Source of the DNA: Chloroflexi bacterium TSY | GTDB lineage: Bacteria; Chloroflexota; Anaerolineae; Caldilineales; Caldilineaceae | NCBI GenBank assembly: GCA_019217005.1 | Contig: JAHBNG010000016.1 | Coordinates: 107,002-171,001, forward strand | Reading direction: 5' to 3' | DNA: 64,000 bases | In this document: positions 51,720 to 62,510 of the stretch, piece after piece | Position numbering within the stretch: position 1 is the first letter of the stretch | Layout of the letters: every line of letters begins with the position of its first letter | The notes under the pieces: generated by a model | Seen by the model: only the letters and a program-made list of their open reading frames with translations | The model's database searches: none | Told to the model about the DNA's origin: nothing | Translations under genes and position numbers: made by a program

Positions 51720-53259
51720 CTCGATAGTTGTGAAATGAAGGTTTTCCAATTTTGACAAAAGAGACAAAAGTCATCTCAATAGATTGCATCAAGAAAAAAG
51801 TGCAGAAAAGGAGCCATCAAGATGCAATTGCCGATAGTAAATGTAGCGCCACTGGTCAAGGAGCATAGCGAAACCTTTCGTTCAGTATTTGCCAATCGTA
51901 AACAGTTTCGCCACTTTGAAAACTATCTGACGGGTCTGATGGTCTTGGACAACAAAAGCATGGCAAATATTGCCCGTTGCATTCTAGATAGTGCAGATAA
52001 GACGAATGTATCACGGTATCTGAGTGAAGCTCCTTGGCGAGCCGAAAAACTCAATGATGAGCGTATAGTCAGAGACAGCACAATACCAACGTTCAGAGTC
52101 AGAATCGGTATTAGCGATTGACGATACACTATGTGAACATGTGGGAAGTCTGTTCGAGTATATCGACACCCACTACAATCATAGCAATGGTCAGCATCCA
52201 CTGGCTCATAACTTAGTCACAAGTCACTATGTCAGTGGCGCTATCCGTTTTCCGGTCGATGCAAGTATCTACCGACGGTACGAAGAGTTTACCGACTGGG
52301 AAGCATTTGTGGAAAAACATTTCCCAGTGACCGAGATTCCCAAGAAAAAGAAAGAACGAACCGCTTTTCATAAACGAGTGGATAGCCACCTATTAACTGA
52401 CCCCGCCTTTCGAGAGCGAGACGAAGCGTTTAAGACCAAGATAACCATTGCCAGTGAACTGGTTGAAAAGCTGTTGAACGAACCCTTATCTTTGGTTGGG
52501 CTCTCTTCGATGGTTGGTATCTCGCTCCAGATTTTCTAGCTGTACTCGATCGTCTGAATAAAGATTGGATCAGCATCTTGAAGTGCAATCGCAATCTGGA
52601 GACAAATAGCTTTCGTTTGCGGGATGAAGATGGTCAGCCGATAACTTTCGAGGGGCCACATATTAAAGTCAAAGAGTTGGTCCCCTACATCCCCCAGAAT
52701 GCCTACAAGCCTGTCACCATTGATGGTCGTACTTACTACACCTTTACCATGACTGTGCGTATCCCTTCTATCGGCAAGGTACGCATCGTGATTAGTTTTG
52801 ATAATCCTGAATTGCAAGACAATTATGCCGTTTTAGTGACCAATCGCACCGACTGTAATGCCAAACGCATTCTCTCGATTTACCTGCTTCGTTGGCCTAT
52901 CGAGACGGTTTATCAGGATGGTAAACAACTGCTTGGTCTTGATGAATATTGCATGCGAACTGCCCACGCCTTTCAAAAACATTGGTCTCTGGTCTTCGTG
53001 GCTTATTCTCTCTTGCACCTTGATTGTTTGGGACCATCATTGGCTAAAACTCAATTCTCGCCCAGCAAATCCCTTGGTGAGGCTACCCGGCAGCAAACTC
53101 AGTCACTGATTCAAGATCTCATCTTGACGGCTCATGATGCCTTGAATGACGGACAGGAGATTGCGGAGGTCTTCGCTACCCTTTTCGCCAAACGGCAGGT
53201 CTGCTCTGCTTAATTTGACTTTGTCAAATCTGGCACCTGCTCAAAATACAACTATCGAG
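51720..53259 (+). mobile_element. IS701-like insertion sequence (1540 bp) inside the cyclase/TPR gene
   Basis: The terminal repeats begin CTCGATAGTTGT (left) and, from the right, CTCGATAGTTGT. Flanked by the 7-bp duplication TAAACGA (51713-51719 and 53260-53266). The same bases are part of the host coding sequence. It carries one broken transposase on the plus strand. Confidence 0.88.
51822..53213 (+). pseudogene. IS701-like DDE transposase with two frameshifts
   Basis: The first frame reads FRSVFANRKQFRHFENYLTG. After a shift near 52070 comes ESVLAIDDTLCEHVGSLFEY (first catalytic Asp). After a second shift near 52485 comes FGWALFDGWYLAPDFLAVLD (second Asp), then YTFTMTVRIPSIGKVRI and SIYLLRWPIETVYQDGKQLL (catalytic Glu helix). 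The protein is complete apart from the two indels, so the copy is probably inactive. Confidence 0.85.
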
Positions 53260-56200
53260 TAAACGATTTAAATGCAAAGTACGTTCAAGAAGTGTTGCCG
53301 ATTTTTCATACTGACCCTGCTCTCGATAGATAAGTCCCAACCCGTAATGTATCTCAGCTTCTTCACGGCGAGGATTCTTTTTGTTCTCGATTTCCATCAA
53401 CGATCGCGTAAATATCTTTTCTGCTCTCTCATAGTTCCCCTGACGCCAAGCAATCATCCCCAAGCGAAACTGTGCTCGCGCCTCTTCTTGCTTATTGTTT
53501 GATACATGACCAACTCTAGTGGCTCTTGTAAATGCGTTCTGTGCTTCCGTGTAATCACTTAATGATTCATAGTACTCGCCCCACAAAAAAGCGGCTTCGA
53601 AGTCCGGAACGTTCAAAGCGTTTTCCAAACGGACCAATGCCGTCCTTTCCTCTTCCCGCCGCCCCAACACATGCAACACTTCCACCTTCCCCTTCAACCA
53701 CTCCCACCGCTCCTCAAGCGCCAGCGCTCGATCAAAGTAGCTGAGAGCCGTCTCGTTTGCGTAATCACGTTTGGCACGCTGCCCTGCCCGATCCAGATAG
53801 TGGAGCGTCTTAGCACGCACGTCAGGTTGATGCGTATCGCTGGCGTGAAAGTGATGGGCCAAGCGCTCAATCGCCTCAGGCTGTTGTTCTTCAAGCTTTG
53901 TTGCGACGGCTAGGTGCAATTCGTGACGTTGTGTCTCGAGCAGTGTTCCGTAGGCCACTTCTTGGGTAATATTGTGTTTGAAGATATAGACGCGATTTGG
54001 TTCCTCTGTTTCCAACTGAGCAAGGTCGCGGTGCTCCAGAATCGCAATCTGTTCTAGAAGAGTATCGGTTGCTGGTTGTTCCGGATGGGCTGCTGCCAAT
54101 ATGTCAAACTCAAAAACATGTCCGATGACGCTGGCCACTTTGACCGTCAGGTTGATTGGCCCTGGCAGACGGTCTAAGCGAGTCAGCACAATGCCGTGTA
54201 CGGTGTCAGGCACCCCTAAATCTGCATTTGCCAAAGGTGCATCAGGTGCAATCGTCCATTCATCTCCTTGGCGCACTAAGCAGTTGGCCGCATGTAGCGC
54301 GCGGATCATAGTAGCCGAAAGAGACCAACCACCTGACCGTCGTGCATCATCATCCCAGATCAACCGACCGGCCTCAACCAATGCATCGACCAATTCTTCG
54401 GTGAAGAATGGATTGCCCTGCGCTTGGGCATAAATCAAGTCGAGCGCCAATGGCGTTGCTATACCACCTAACCGATTTTCAATCAATGCCGCCGTTCCCA
54501 CTGACGATAACTCATCGAGGAGGATATGCATTTGCGACAGAAGATCAGCGGCTTCAGCCAAGAACTGATCATTTTGCAGTTCCGGTATGTCAAGCGAGGG
54601 ACGATGGACGATAACAAGCAGAATCGGGGTATTGGCTACAACACGTCCCAAGGCGAGGGTCACAGCTTGGGATGCTTCGTCAATCCAGTGAGCATCTTCC
54701 AAGAGCAGCAAGAGCGGCTGGCACTGGGCACCAGCTTGCAAAATGTCTAGAGCTAACGTTGTCAATGCTTCTTGACGCAATTGTGAGTCAAAGGCAGCCG
54801 TCGTTGCATTGTCCGGGATTGGCAAGCCGAGCAGATCACCCAACAAGGGCAGGCGTAATAACCATTCGGAGTTCATCTCTTGAACCAACGCCTCAACGCG
54901 GGTAATCTGCTCCTGCTGTTCAGCTTTAGAAGTGGCAATCATTGCTGGTAATTGCAAGAGATGGCGCGCCATCTGCCGAATCGGAAAATAGGCCATGTCA
55001 CGACTTGTGCTCTGACAGGCCCCAACCACCACCATCAGTTCACGTTCATGAGCAAGCTGCGCAATCGTTGCTGCAAAATGACTCTTCCCAACACCAGCAC
55101 TGCCCTCAATGCGCAAAATATGCCCCAGCTGCTGAGCATTCTTCCCTTGCCCTTTTCCTTCTTCCTCCCCATTTGCTGCCTTAACTGAAATCTCATCTAG
55201 CAATCGAACGACTTGCTCCAATTCAACCTGTCGTCCCACGAGCGGATTAGTATAATGCGCTCGAACTTGACTACCCAATCTCGTTCGCCGCCCTTCTACA
55301 CGATAGATCTGGTATGCGTCTTCTTTGCCCCGAAAGGTCATCGGTCCCAGATCATCAAGGACGAATGTGTGACTGATCTCATCGGCAATGTTCGCATTGA
55401 TCCAAATCTCACCGGGTACCGCGCTGCTCATCAAACGGGCAGCGAGATTCGTTGCGTCGCCTAATACCCCATATGTTTGACGAGTTTGACTGCCATATGC
55501 ACCGACGCGCATACGACCTTGGGTAATGCCAATCTGAATCCGTTCAATCGATTCATTGGTTTCCGATATAGCCCGGATATCGAGCGCAGCTGCAGCGGCC
55601 CGGGCAGGATCATCATCGTGTGCGAATGGCGCACCAAAGGCGGCGTAGAGATAGCTTCCTTTGTCACCGCTGGTGAGCTGAATTAGCACTCCTTCATACC
55701 GATCAAGTACTTCTTGCACCTGTCGGATATATCGATCTAGCTTTTTCCCAGCGTCTGGATCGAGATCGTAGTTGATCCCGCTAAACTTAACGAAGAGCGC
55801 TGTGGCGGGACGCAACTCGGCAAAAAAACGGTCTTGCCCACTTTGTAATCGTTCATAAACTGGCGGAAGAATCCATGGGCGTGTTTGTTCTCGTGTTAGT
55901 ACGACAAAGGGTAGATTTGAGAATGATAGGGGGCTTAAGTAGAGTTCATCAACAATGGCAAACTGTTGCCCTTCATCATCTGTGCGCCACATGCGAATCT
56001 TGATGGCCTTCTTCATAAACTCGGCAGTAGTCGCATCTAGAATCAATTCACCCGCCATTGCATTTTGCTCTGCTGCGGATACGCGATCCATTAAAGAGCC
56101 AGCAAGCGCGTCGACCAACCGATGATTTGGATCACCAACGGCGAATCGATGAACTGTGCCAGCGGCCACGGCAGTTTTGATGGTGAACGATACAGTCACT

Positions 56201-56694
56201 TCGCTTGTAACAGCGTATTGTTCAAACTGCTTCATTGCACCTTGAACGGCTTGTGCAGCAGAAAGTGCATGTTCAGTTGCATGATAAATGGAAGACAAGA
56301 TCAGATCGGACTCTGAACGGGTGCTATTCTGTTTAGAGATTCGGCCTGTCTCTTCGATGTTATTCAGCTTACAATATTCGGATATTCGAACTCGTTGATC
56401 ATCCGGCACATTGGCATCGAACCAGCAAGTAATGGCGTCACCGCTAAACCCGATAACGACACCACCATGCTGATGGACTTGGGCAATAATTGAGTTATAG
56501 ATGGTGTTGAGATGACGTGCAAGAACATCGGCTCCGCGGCGGGCACCAAACTTAACGGCAAGAGCTTCAGTCAATGGAGTAGAACCAGACATATCGGCGA
56601 ATAGCACTGCACCACAGGTTTGGTTTGGTAGTAATTCACCTTCCGCTAGCGCTCGACGTCGATCGTTTGGAATAAAGGTATCAACAATAGCCAT
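53260..56694 (-). pseudogene. Cyclase-domain/AAA ATPase/TPR regulator, 5' part of an interrupted gene
   Basis: About 1140 residues remain before the insertion. Two class III nucleotide cyclase-type domains come first: one at GAVLFADMSGSTPLTEAL, the second at TALFVKFSGINYD to YGVLGDATNLAARLM. A STAND/AAA-type ATPase follows, with Walker A GSAGVGKSHFAATIA and Walker B LLLLLEDAHWIDEAS. A long helical region and TPRs come last (RREEAEIHYGLGLIYREQGQ). The open frame continues into the element and stops at 53224. Whether the cyclase domains are active cannot be told by eye. The start is taken at MAIVDTFIPNDRRR, with AAGGG upstream; ATG 56727 is an alternative. The intact gene would have encoded about 1480 residues. 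Confidence 0.85.
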
Positions 56695-56710
56695 ACAGAT
56701 TATACCCTTG

Positions 56711-56783
56711 GGTTCTGTGGAGACCATGAATGTGTATAGCTTTTAGACCAGAGAATTGGAACACATTTGTGATCTCCACAACC
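56711..56783. repeat. Palindrome at the cyclase-gene start
   Basis: GGTTCTGTGGAGACCA and TGATCTCCACAACC form imperfect arms with AATGTGT and ACACATT inside. It overlaps the alternative upstream ATG. The remaining gap, 56784-57190, shows no gene and no clear element. Confidence 0.55.
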
Positions 56784-57190
56784 ACACTAGTATTATTATA
56801 CCCGAGTTGGCAAGCAAAGACCATGAAGATCAACCAAAGATGTACTGAACACAGTTATGCACAATCTGACTAGTACAGTTTGGCGTAAATACTTACGGTG
56901 TAAATGGTTGCCACCTCTCGGGGAAGATGTGCAAAATAACTGTGTAACCATTAACCGAGATTTACTAGTGCTTTATCACACCTTGATTTTCGGATTGTTA
57001 CAGAGCATAAAACCGAATTATTCGCATTGACGATGCACTAGTCAAGTTGTATACTAACAGTTTCTTAAGATTCTGCCATGCATAGATAGGCCAACAGTAC
57101 TATTGAATTGAAGCATCAAATAGTAGATTATATAATTGGAGGAAGAATCATTGAGTTCAAATGTAGCAACATCGCTCATTGAGGAGATTC

Positions 57191-57269
57191 GCTCATCAGA
57201 CGAATTTGTGCAAACGTAATCTTATATCTCAGGCCAAAATATTGGTTCGCACAATTTGTCTGGGTGAGC
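57191..57269. repeat. Palindromic repeat P4, copy 4
   Basis: GCTCATCAGACGAATTTGTG and CGCACAATTTGTCTGGGTGAGC arms. It ends immediately before the AGGAG ribosome site of the response regulator. Confidence 0.7.
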
Positions 57270-57287
57270 TAGGAGATTTTGTCTAAT

Positions 57288-57947
57288 ATGTCCACAATAC
57301 AAGTCATGATGGCTGACGATCATAACCTTGTACGGGAGGGTGTGCGGGCCATTCTGGAAAAGGAAGAGGATATTGTTGTCATTGGAGAAGCCGACAACGG
57401 ACGATGCCTCATTAATGAAATTCGCGATGGTGCACGTCCCAATGTGGTTTTGGTCGACATTCGGATGCCTGGCATGTCTGGAATCGAAACGACTAAGCGT
57501 GTACGTCAACTGTTGCCAGATACGCTTGTCATTGGCTTATCCGCAGTTGATGAAGATGCCTTGATTTCTGAGATACTTCATGCAGGTGCCTGTACTTATG
57601 TAAACAAAAACTCTGTTGCACGAGATCTGATTGGTCAAATTCGGAAGGCATTTTGGGCGAACAATCATGTCCATAGAGATCTAAAGGCTGTAGAAGGACT
57701 GGGGGATGATCATGAGGACACAGATAAAAGCAATGACAATATTGATATTCTCACGCGTCGTGAACGCGATGTGATGCAGATGTTAATGCGCGGCTTAAGC
57801 AATAAAGAGATCGCTCGCAACCTATTTATCTCAGAGAGAACAGTTCAAACTCATTTTAGTAATATCTTTAGCAAGTTGAATGTCAACAGCCGGACGGAAG
57901 CGATGATGCTAGCGTTGCGTCGGGGCTGGCTTTACTTACCGCGCTGA
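57288..57947 (+). CDS. NarL/FixJ-family response regulator
   Basis: 219 residues. The receiver domain has MMADDHNLVREGVRAILE (acidic pair), the phosphoacceptor Asp in VVLVDIRMPGMSGIE, and the conserved Lys in YVNKNSVARDL. A short linker leads to a LuxR-type helix-turn-helix: LTRRERDVMQMLMRGLSNKE then RTVQTHFSNIFSKL. It is a DNA-binding output protein of a two-component system. No kinase is adjacent. ATG 57288 has AGGAG 12 bases upstream; a TTG at 57279 is in the same frame but too close to the site. Confidence 0.93.
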   Translation: MSTIQVMMADDHNLVREGVRAILEKEEDIVVIGEADNGRCLINEIRDGARPNVVLVDIRMPGMSGIETTKRVRQLLPDTLVIGLSAVDEDALISEILHAGACTYVNKNSVARDLIGQIRKAFWANNHVHRDLKAVEGLGDDHEDTDKSNDNIDILTRRERDVMQMLMRGLSNKEIARNLFISERTVQTHFSNIFSKLNVNSRTEAMMLALRRGWLYLPR

Positions 57948-57961
57948 AATTAATTTCAACC

Positions 57962-58036
57962 GTGTGTCCCAAAGTGTATAAATGGAGACGACTCAGTCAG
58001 AGTACCTGCCCCATTTACGCACTTTGTGGTACACAC
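57962..58036. repeat. Palindromic repeat P1, copy 4
   Basis: GTGTGTCCCAAAGTGTATAA and CGCACTTTGTGGTACACAC arms, 75 bp. Lies between the converging response-regulator and sucD genes, where a hairpin might help terminate transcription. Confidence 0.85.
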
Positions 58037-58046
58037 TACCCACTAC

Positions 58047-58919
58047 CTACGAAATATTCTCTACAACCATATCCGCTATCTCATCTGGAATGCTTGCCAC
58101 TTTGGCACCGGCATCTCGCAAAGTTTCCATTTTCCCTTCGGCTGTCCCCTCACCACCGGAAACAATTGCCCCTGCATGACCCATGCGGCGTCCAGGTGGG
58201 GCGGTTTGGCCAGCAATAAAGGCAGTAACTGGTTTACTCATTTTCTTTCCGATAAATTCCGCCGCGCGCTGTTCATCTGTTCCTCCGATCTCTCCAATCA
58301 TCACAATTTGTTCAGTCCCAGAGTCTTCCTCAAACATCTGCAATATATCCAGAAAAGTCGTCCCGATGATTGGATCTCCACCAATCCCAACTGCCGTGCT
58401 TTGACCGATCCCACGCTCCGTTAAAGCATAGACAATTTCATATGTGAGCGTTCCTGAACGGCTGACAATTCCCACATTCCCTTGTGTGTGAATATGTCCT
58501 GCCATAATGCCGACTTTGGCAGCACCTGGGGTAATAAGTCCTGGACAATTGGGTCCGATCAAGCGTGCACCAACAATGTCAAGATAGGTTTGCACTTTGA
58601 CCATATCCAGAACAGGAATATGCTCGGTTAGACAGATAATGAGTGAAATGCCAGCATCGGCGGCTTCAATGATTGCATCTGGTGCAGCAAAGGCGGGGAC
58701 GAAAATAATGCTCGTGTTGGCTTCGGTTGCCTCGACCGCTTCGCTCACCGTGTCAAAAACTGGCGTATTACCAACAGCCCATTCTCCACCACGACCTGGT
58801 GTGACACCACCCACGACCTGTGTGCCGTATTCGATCATTTGTTCAGTATGAAAGGAGCCTTGTCGTCCAGTAACCCCTTGAACGACTAAACGCGTCTCTT
58901 TGCCAACCAAAATACTCAT
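58047..58919 (-). CDS. sucD: Succinyl-CoA synthetase alpha subunit
   Basis: 290 residues. The CoA-binding domain has [16 protein letters not shown] and [19 protein letters not shown]. The ligase domain has [13 protein letters not shown] and the active-site His in [18 protein letters not shown]. It forms the phosphohistidine intermediate of the ADP/GDP-forming reaction that converts succinyl-CoA to succinate in the TCA cycle. The ATG overlaps the sucC stop by 4 bp, so the two are one operon. Confidence 0.97.
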   Translation of the reverse strand: MSILVGKETRLVVQGVTGRQGSFHTEQMIEYGTQVVGGVTPGRGGEWAVGNTPVFDTVSEAVEATEANTSIIFVPAFAAPDAIIEAADAGISLIICLTEHIPVLDMVKVQTYLDIVGARLIGPNCPGLITPGAAKVGIMAGHIHTQGNVGIVSRSGTLTYEIVYALTERGIGQSTAVGIGGDPIIGTTFLDILQMFEEDSGTEQIVMIGEIGGTDEQRAAEFIGKKMSKPVTAFIAGQTAPPGRRMGHAGAIVSGGEGTAEGKMETLRDAGAKVASIPDEIADMVVENIS

Positions 58920-60073
58920 GCACTTGCTCCTTTCTCTTGAGCCGCCTTGACTGCCAGTTGAGCCGCATCTGCCAAACTCTTGGCAGACATCAAATTTGGT
59001 ACATCGGCTTCATCTAAAATCGCTCGACCTTCTTTCTCGTTTGTTCCCACTAGGCGAACGACAAATGGGGCATCTGTATCGAGGATTTTCAGCGCTTCCA
59101 ATAACCCCTTGGCCACCTCATCACAGCGTGTGATACCACCAAATATATTGATGAGAACTGCTTTGACGCGTCCGTCCGATAAAATAATGCGTAGAGCGGT
59201 AGCTACTTTTTCTGCTGATGCCCCACCTCCAATATCGAGAAAGTTAGCTGGTTCACCGCCATAATGTTTCACAATATCCATTGTCGCCATGGCCAAGCCT
59301 GCACCATTTACCATACAACCGATTTCGCCATTTAGGTTTATGTAGCTCAAACCCGCTTCACGCGCGATCCGTTCTGATTCGTCTTCATCATCTGGATCTT
59401 GCATCTCAACTAAATCAGCATGACGATGTAGAGCGCTATCATCAATCGCCATTTTGCCATCGAGCGCTATTAGTTGATGATCGCCTGTAATGACAAGAGG
59501 GTTAATTTCCGCCAGATTCGCATCTTGGTCCACAAATGCTTGGTAGAGACCGCGTGCAATTTTGATAAATGCCTTGGTATACTCTTTCGGGAGACCAATT
59601 CCTTCAGCAAGTGCTCGTGCTTGATAATCGCGGAGTCCAAGGAAAGGGGGGATGACAACAGTAAAAATCTTGTCAGGTGTTTCGGCCGCAACCTGTTCAA
59701 TATCGACACCGCCTTCGCTGCTAGCCATCATTACAACGCGTCGACTGGCACGATCTAGAACAGCTCCCAAGTAGATTTCAGTCTTAATATCTGATGCTTC
59801 ATCAATTAGTACTTTTTTGACCGTTAGACCCTTAATATCCATTCCCAGAATCTCACCGGCCCGAGCAGCTGCATCATCTGATGATGGCGCTAGTTTGATC
59901 CCTCCAGCTTTGCCACGTCCCCCAACCAAGACCTGGCTTTTGACAACAACTGGTCCCCCAAGACGGGAAGCGATCGCACGCGCCTCGTCCGCTGTTGTGG
60001 CAACCTCTCCATTGGGAATCGGTATATCGTATCGCGAGAATATGCGTTTTGACTGATATTCGTGTAAATTCAA
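58916..60073 (-). CDS. sucC: Succinyl-CoA synthetase beta subunit
   Basis: 385 residues. The ATP-grasp domain starts [20 protein letters not shown] and includes [32 protein letters not shown] and [15 protein letters not shown]. The C-terminal domain has [18 protein letters not shown] and [17 protein letters not shown]. It binds nucleotide and grasps the phosphohistidine of SucD. The start is TTG, supported by AAGGAGG seven bases upstream. Confidence 0.97.
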   Translation of the reverse strand: MNLHEYQSKRIFSRYDIPIPNGEVATTADEARAIASRLGGPVVVKSQVLVGGRGKAGGIKLAPSSDDAAARAGEILGMDIKGLTVKKVLIDEASDIKTEIYLGAVLDRASRRVVMMASSEGGVDIEQVAAETPDKIFTVVIPPFLGLRDYQARALAEGIGLPKEYTKAFIKIARGLYQAFVDQDANLAEINPLVITGDHQLIALDGKMAIDDSALHRHADLVEMQDPDDEDESERIAREAGLSYINLNGEIGCMVNGAGLAMATMDIVKHYGGEPANFLDIGGGASAEKVATALRIILSDGRVKAVLINIFGGITRCDEVAKGLLEALKILDTDAPFVVRLVGTNEKEGRAILDEADVPNLMSAKSLADAAQLAVKAAQEKGASA

Positions 60074-60531
60074 ACTTTATCCTCCTTACAGATTTATAAA
60101 CTCATTCGTTCATCAGACGAATGTAGACACAGGTTCAATGTTCGATGATATCCTGAATGATTATAGTCCCGTGTGGAAACAAAAGACAAATCTTTTTTGA
60201 TTATCTCTACCGCAGCAGTACAATCGTACATTTTACTCATATAGAAATGAATTGTTGTGCCGTTCTGTACATATCCTGTATAAATGGGCAACTATATCAA
60301 ACACGAGGTATAATAGAGTTGCGTAGAAAGAAATATTCTATCTAAATTTTGATCGTGGCTGTGGGTTAAGTGACGTGCATCGTTGACTATCCGATTGTAG
60401 CCTGAGTAGCGAGCGTTCGCTCCTGACGCATTACTTACCGGACAGCCATTATGTGAATTTTGACTACTTTATATTTGTAGGGGATTGATCGATTGAGCCC
60501 TTATAAAAGTATTATGTAAACATCTATTCAT

Positions 60532-61068
60532 ATGGCTAAATATGACTTTATTTTTTGTCCATTTTGCGCCACCAAGTTAGAACAACGACTGACATCTGGA
60601 CAAATTCGACCAACCTGTCCCAAGTGTGCTTTTGTTCACTTTCGCGATCCAAAAGTGGCAGTAACTGCATTGGTGACATATCAAAAGAAGATTCTACTCA
60701 TTCGACGAGCCGTCGATCCCGAAAAGGGCAAATGGGCACTACCTGGTGGATATATGGATGCAGGTGAGATGCCAGATGAAGCACTCCAAAGAGAATTAAT
60801 GGAAGAGGTTCAGCTCGCTATCAGAGTTGGTTCTCTCATTGAAATTTTTCCAATTGCGCCCCAAAATGCAGGCACGACCCCGATAAAACAAGGCATTGTA
60901 TTGACGTTCCGCGCCGAACCGGTTCGTGAGCCTGTTGGCCCACTCATTCCTGCAGACGACGTAAGTGAAGCGGCAAGGTTTCGGGGCGAAACCTTGCCAA
61001 TCGATCTTGCATTTGAGTCCACTCACAAGCTTTTGGCCCTTTGGAAAAAAGAATTAGGAGTGAGTTAG
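60532..61068 (+). CDS. Nudix hydrolase with N-terminal zinc ribbon
   Basis: 178 residues. CPFC and CPKC form a zinc ribbon (about 9-33). The Nudix box follows in pieces as PGGYMDAGEMPDEALQREL and MEEVQLA, matching Gx5Ex7REUxEExGU except that the last Gly position is Gln. It hydrolyses a nucleoside diphosphate linked to another group; the substrate is unknown, but zinc-ribbon Nudix proteins are often of the NAD/ADP-ribose type. The upstream gap, 60074-60531, holds only a possible P4-like half arm near 60106 (TTCATCAGACGAA) and no gene. Confidence 0.88.
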   Translation: MAKYDFIFCPFCATKLEQRLTSGQIRPTCPKCAFVHFRDPKVAVTALVTYQKKILLIRRAVDPEKGKWALPGGYMDAGEMPDEALQRELMEEVQLAIRVGSLIEIFPIAPQNAGTTPIKQGIVLTFRAEPVREPVGPLIPADDVSEAARFRGETLPIDLAFESTHKLLALWKKELGVS

Positions 61069-61102
61069 AAAGATTATAATAAAAAATGGCTCTTTTGGAT
61101 CT

Positions 61103-61214
61103 CATGTGGTTGACAATACGGCCACCGGTTGAAACCGGCGTCTGCCACGGGAAACCTGCTTAAGCAGGTTTGGTTTAACAGGCGTCGAATTCATTCGATG
61201 CTGTCAACCACATG
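61103..61214. repeat. Multi-stem palindrome upstream of the epimerase gene
   Basis: The outer arms CATGTGGTTGACA (61103-61115) and TGTCAACCACATG (61202-61214) are perfect. Inside are three smaller hairpins: CCGGTTGAAACCGG, AACCTGCTTAAGCAGGTT and TCGAATTCATTCGA. The RNA or ssDNA could fold like a cloverleaf. It is not a recognisable tRNA. Confidence 0.75.
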
Positions 61215-61237
61215 AAATCCTGTTGAACCTAAAAAAT

Positions 61238-62293
61238 ATGAGTAAAGAGTTAATAACGAATAGCTATCTGATAACTGGCGGAGCTGGTTTCCTGGGGATA
61301 AATGCGACGCGTCACCTGCTTAAAAAGGGACATCGAGTTCATACATTTGATCTAGCAGAATTTGATTATCCAGAACGGGACCAAATCAGAGAAATTCGAG
61401 GTGACATTCGCGATCTGGATGCCCTCCGCAAAGCGATGACAGATATCGACATTGTCATTCACACAGCCGCGGCATTGCCGCTCTACTCGCCTGAAGACAT
61501 TCGCACAACGGATATCGATGGGATTCGGAACGTGCTTCAGGCTGCTTATGAGAACAAAGTGGAGCGAATGATTCACATTTCCTCCACAGCAGTCTATGGA
61601 ATACCCGATCATCATCCCCTGTATGAAGATGATAACTTGGTGGGTGTGGGGCCATATGGTGAGGCCAAGGTCATGGCTGAAGAAATCTGCCAGGAATATC
61701 GTGAGAAGGGGATGTGCATCCCGATCATTCGTCCGAAGTCGTTTGTCGGTCCGGAGCGACTGGGTGTGTTTGCCCTCTTTTATGACTGGGCCAAAGATGG
61801 CAAGAACTTTCCCGTGCTTGGGAGTGGCAACAACCGCTATCAGCTCCTCGATGTGGCCGATCTTTGCGATGCCATCTACTTGAGTGCCACGCTGGAGCCT
61901 GAGAGTGTGAACGATACATTCAACATCGGGGCCAAAGAGTTTATGACCTTGAAAGAGGATTATCAGGCCGTGCTTGACTATGCCAGTCATGGCAAACGGA
62001 TTGTTCCGCTGCCGGCTGCGCCCATGATTTGGACGTTACGTTTCCTCGAACTGCTAAACCTGTCCCCCCTCTACAAGTGGGTATACGAAACTGTCACCGA
62101 GGACTCATTTGTTTCCATCGAAAAAGCCGAGCGTCAACTCGGCTTTGCCCCTCGCTATTCAAATAAAGACGCTCTTGTCCGCAACTATCAATGGTACATT
62201 GACAATCTCTCCCAATTCGAGGGCCAGACAGGCGTTTCTCATCGCGTTCCCTGGAAGCAGGGAGCACTCGGCTTCGCTAAGCTCTTCTTTTAA
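61238..62293 (+). CDS. NAD(P)-dependent epimerase/dehydratase (extended SDR)
   Basis: About 351 residues. The Rossmann motif is [18 protein letters not shown]; the active-site pieces are HISSTAVYG and [10 protein letters not shown] (YxxxK). The SDR middle motif is VIHTAAALP. The C-terminal region binds a nucleotide sugar in relatives ([16 protein letters not shown]). It probably modifies a sugar or steroid-like substrate; which cannot be told. ATG 61238 is preferred to the TTG at 61223; neither has a strong ribosome site. It ends just before a hairpin. Confidence 0.88.
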   Translation: MSKELITNSYLITGGAGFLGINATRHLLKKGHRVHTFDLAEFDYPERDQIREIRGDIRDLDALRKAMTDIDIVIHTAAALPLYSPEDIRTTDIDGIRNVLQAAYENKVERMIHISSTAVYGIPDHHPLYEDDNLVGVGPYGEAKVMAEEICQEYREKGMCIPIIRPKSFVGPERLGVFALFYDWAKDGKNFPVLGSGNNRYQLLDVADLCDAIYLSATLEPESVNDTFNIGAKEFMTLKEDYQAVLDYASHGKRIVPLPAAPMIWTLRFLELLNLSPLYKWVYETVTEDSFVSIEKAERQLGFAPRYSNKDALVRNYQWYIDNLSQFEGQTGVSHRVPWKQGALGFAKLFF

Positions 62294-62363
62294 CCCCTTC
62301 CCTATTCTTGTTTGCGGGAGGTTTGAACACTCTCTTCCAGGCTTGAAACCAGGCTGCGATGAC

Positions 62364-62396
62364 CACAGCGGATGGCTATTGCAGCCATCCGCTGTG
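62364..62396. terminator. Strong hairpin between the epimerase and the phosphatase
   Basis: CACAGCGGATGGCT pairs perfectly with AGCCATCCGCTGTG around the 5-nt loop ATTGC. It lacks a clear T-run on either side, but its place between converging genes suits transcription termination. Confidence 0.55.
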
Positions 62397-62445
62397 ACAT
62401 TTACGCTCTAGAGCACTAATCTCAGTCGATCCAAAACGTGTCTTG

Positions 62446-62510
62446 TGCTGGTCCGAAAAGCTCCGTAACACTGCATTTTCACTCGAGAGGTTGGACTCAC
62501 AACTGCTTTA
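62446..62510. repeat. Diverged P2 repeat
   Basis: GGTCCGAAAAGCTCCGTAAC and CACTCGAG with GGTTGGACTCACAAC match the left part and centre of the P2 copies; the right arm is degenerate. It abuts the stop of the phosphatase gene. Confidence 0.5.

Noticed and set aside
61103..61214. A tRNA-like gene, because of the cloverleaf appearance
   Set aside because: Stem lengths and loops do not match, there is no T-loop sequence and no CCA-type acceptor.
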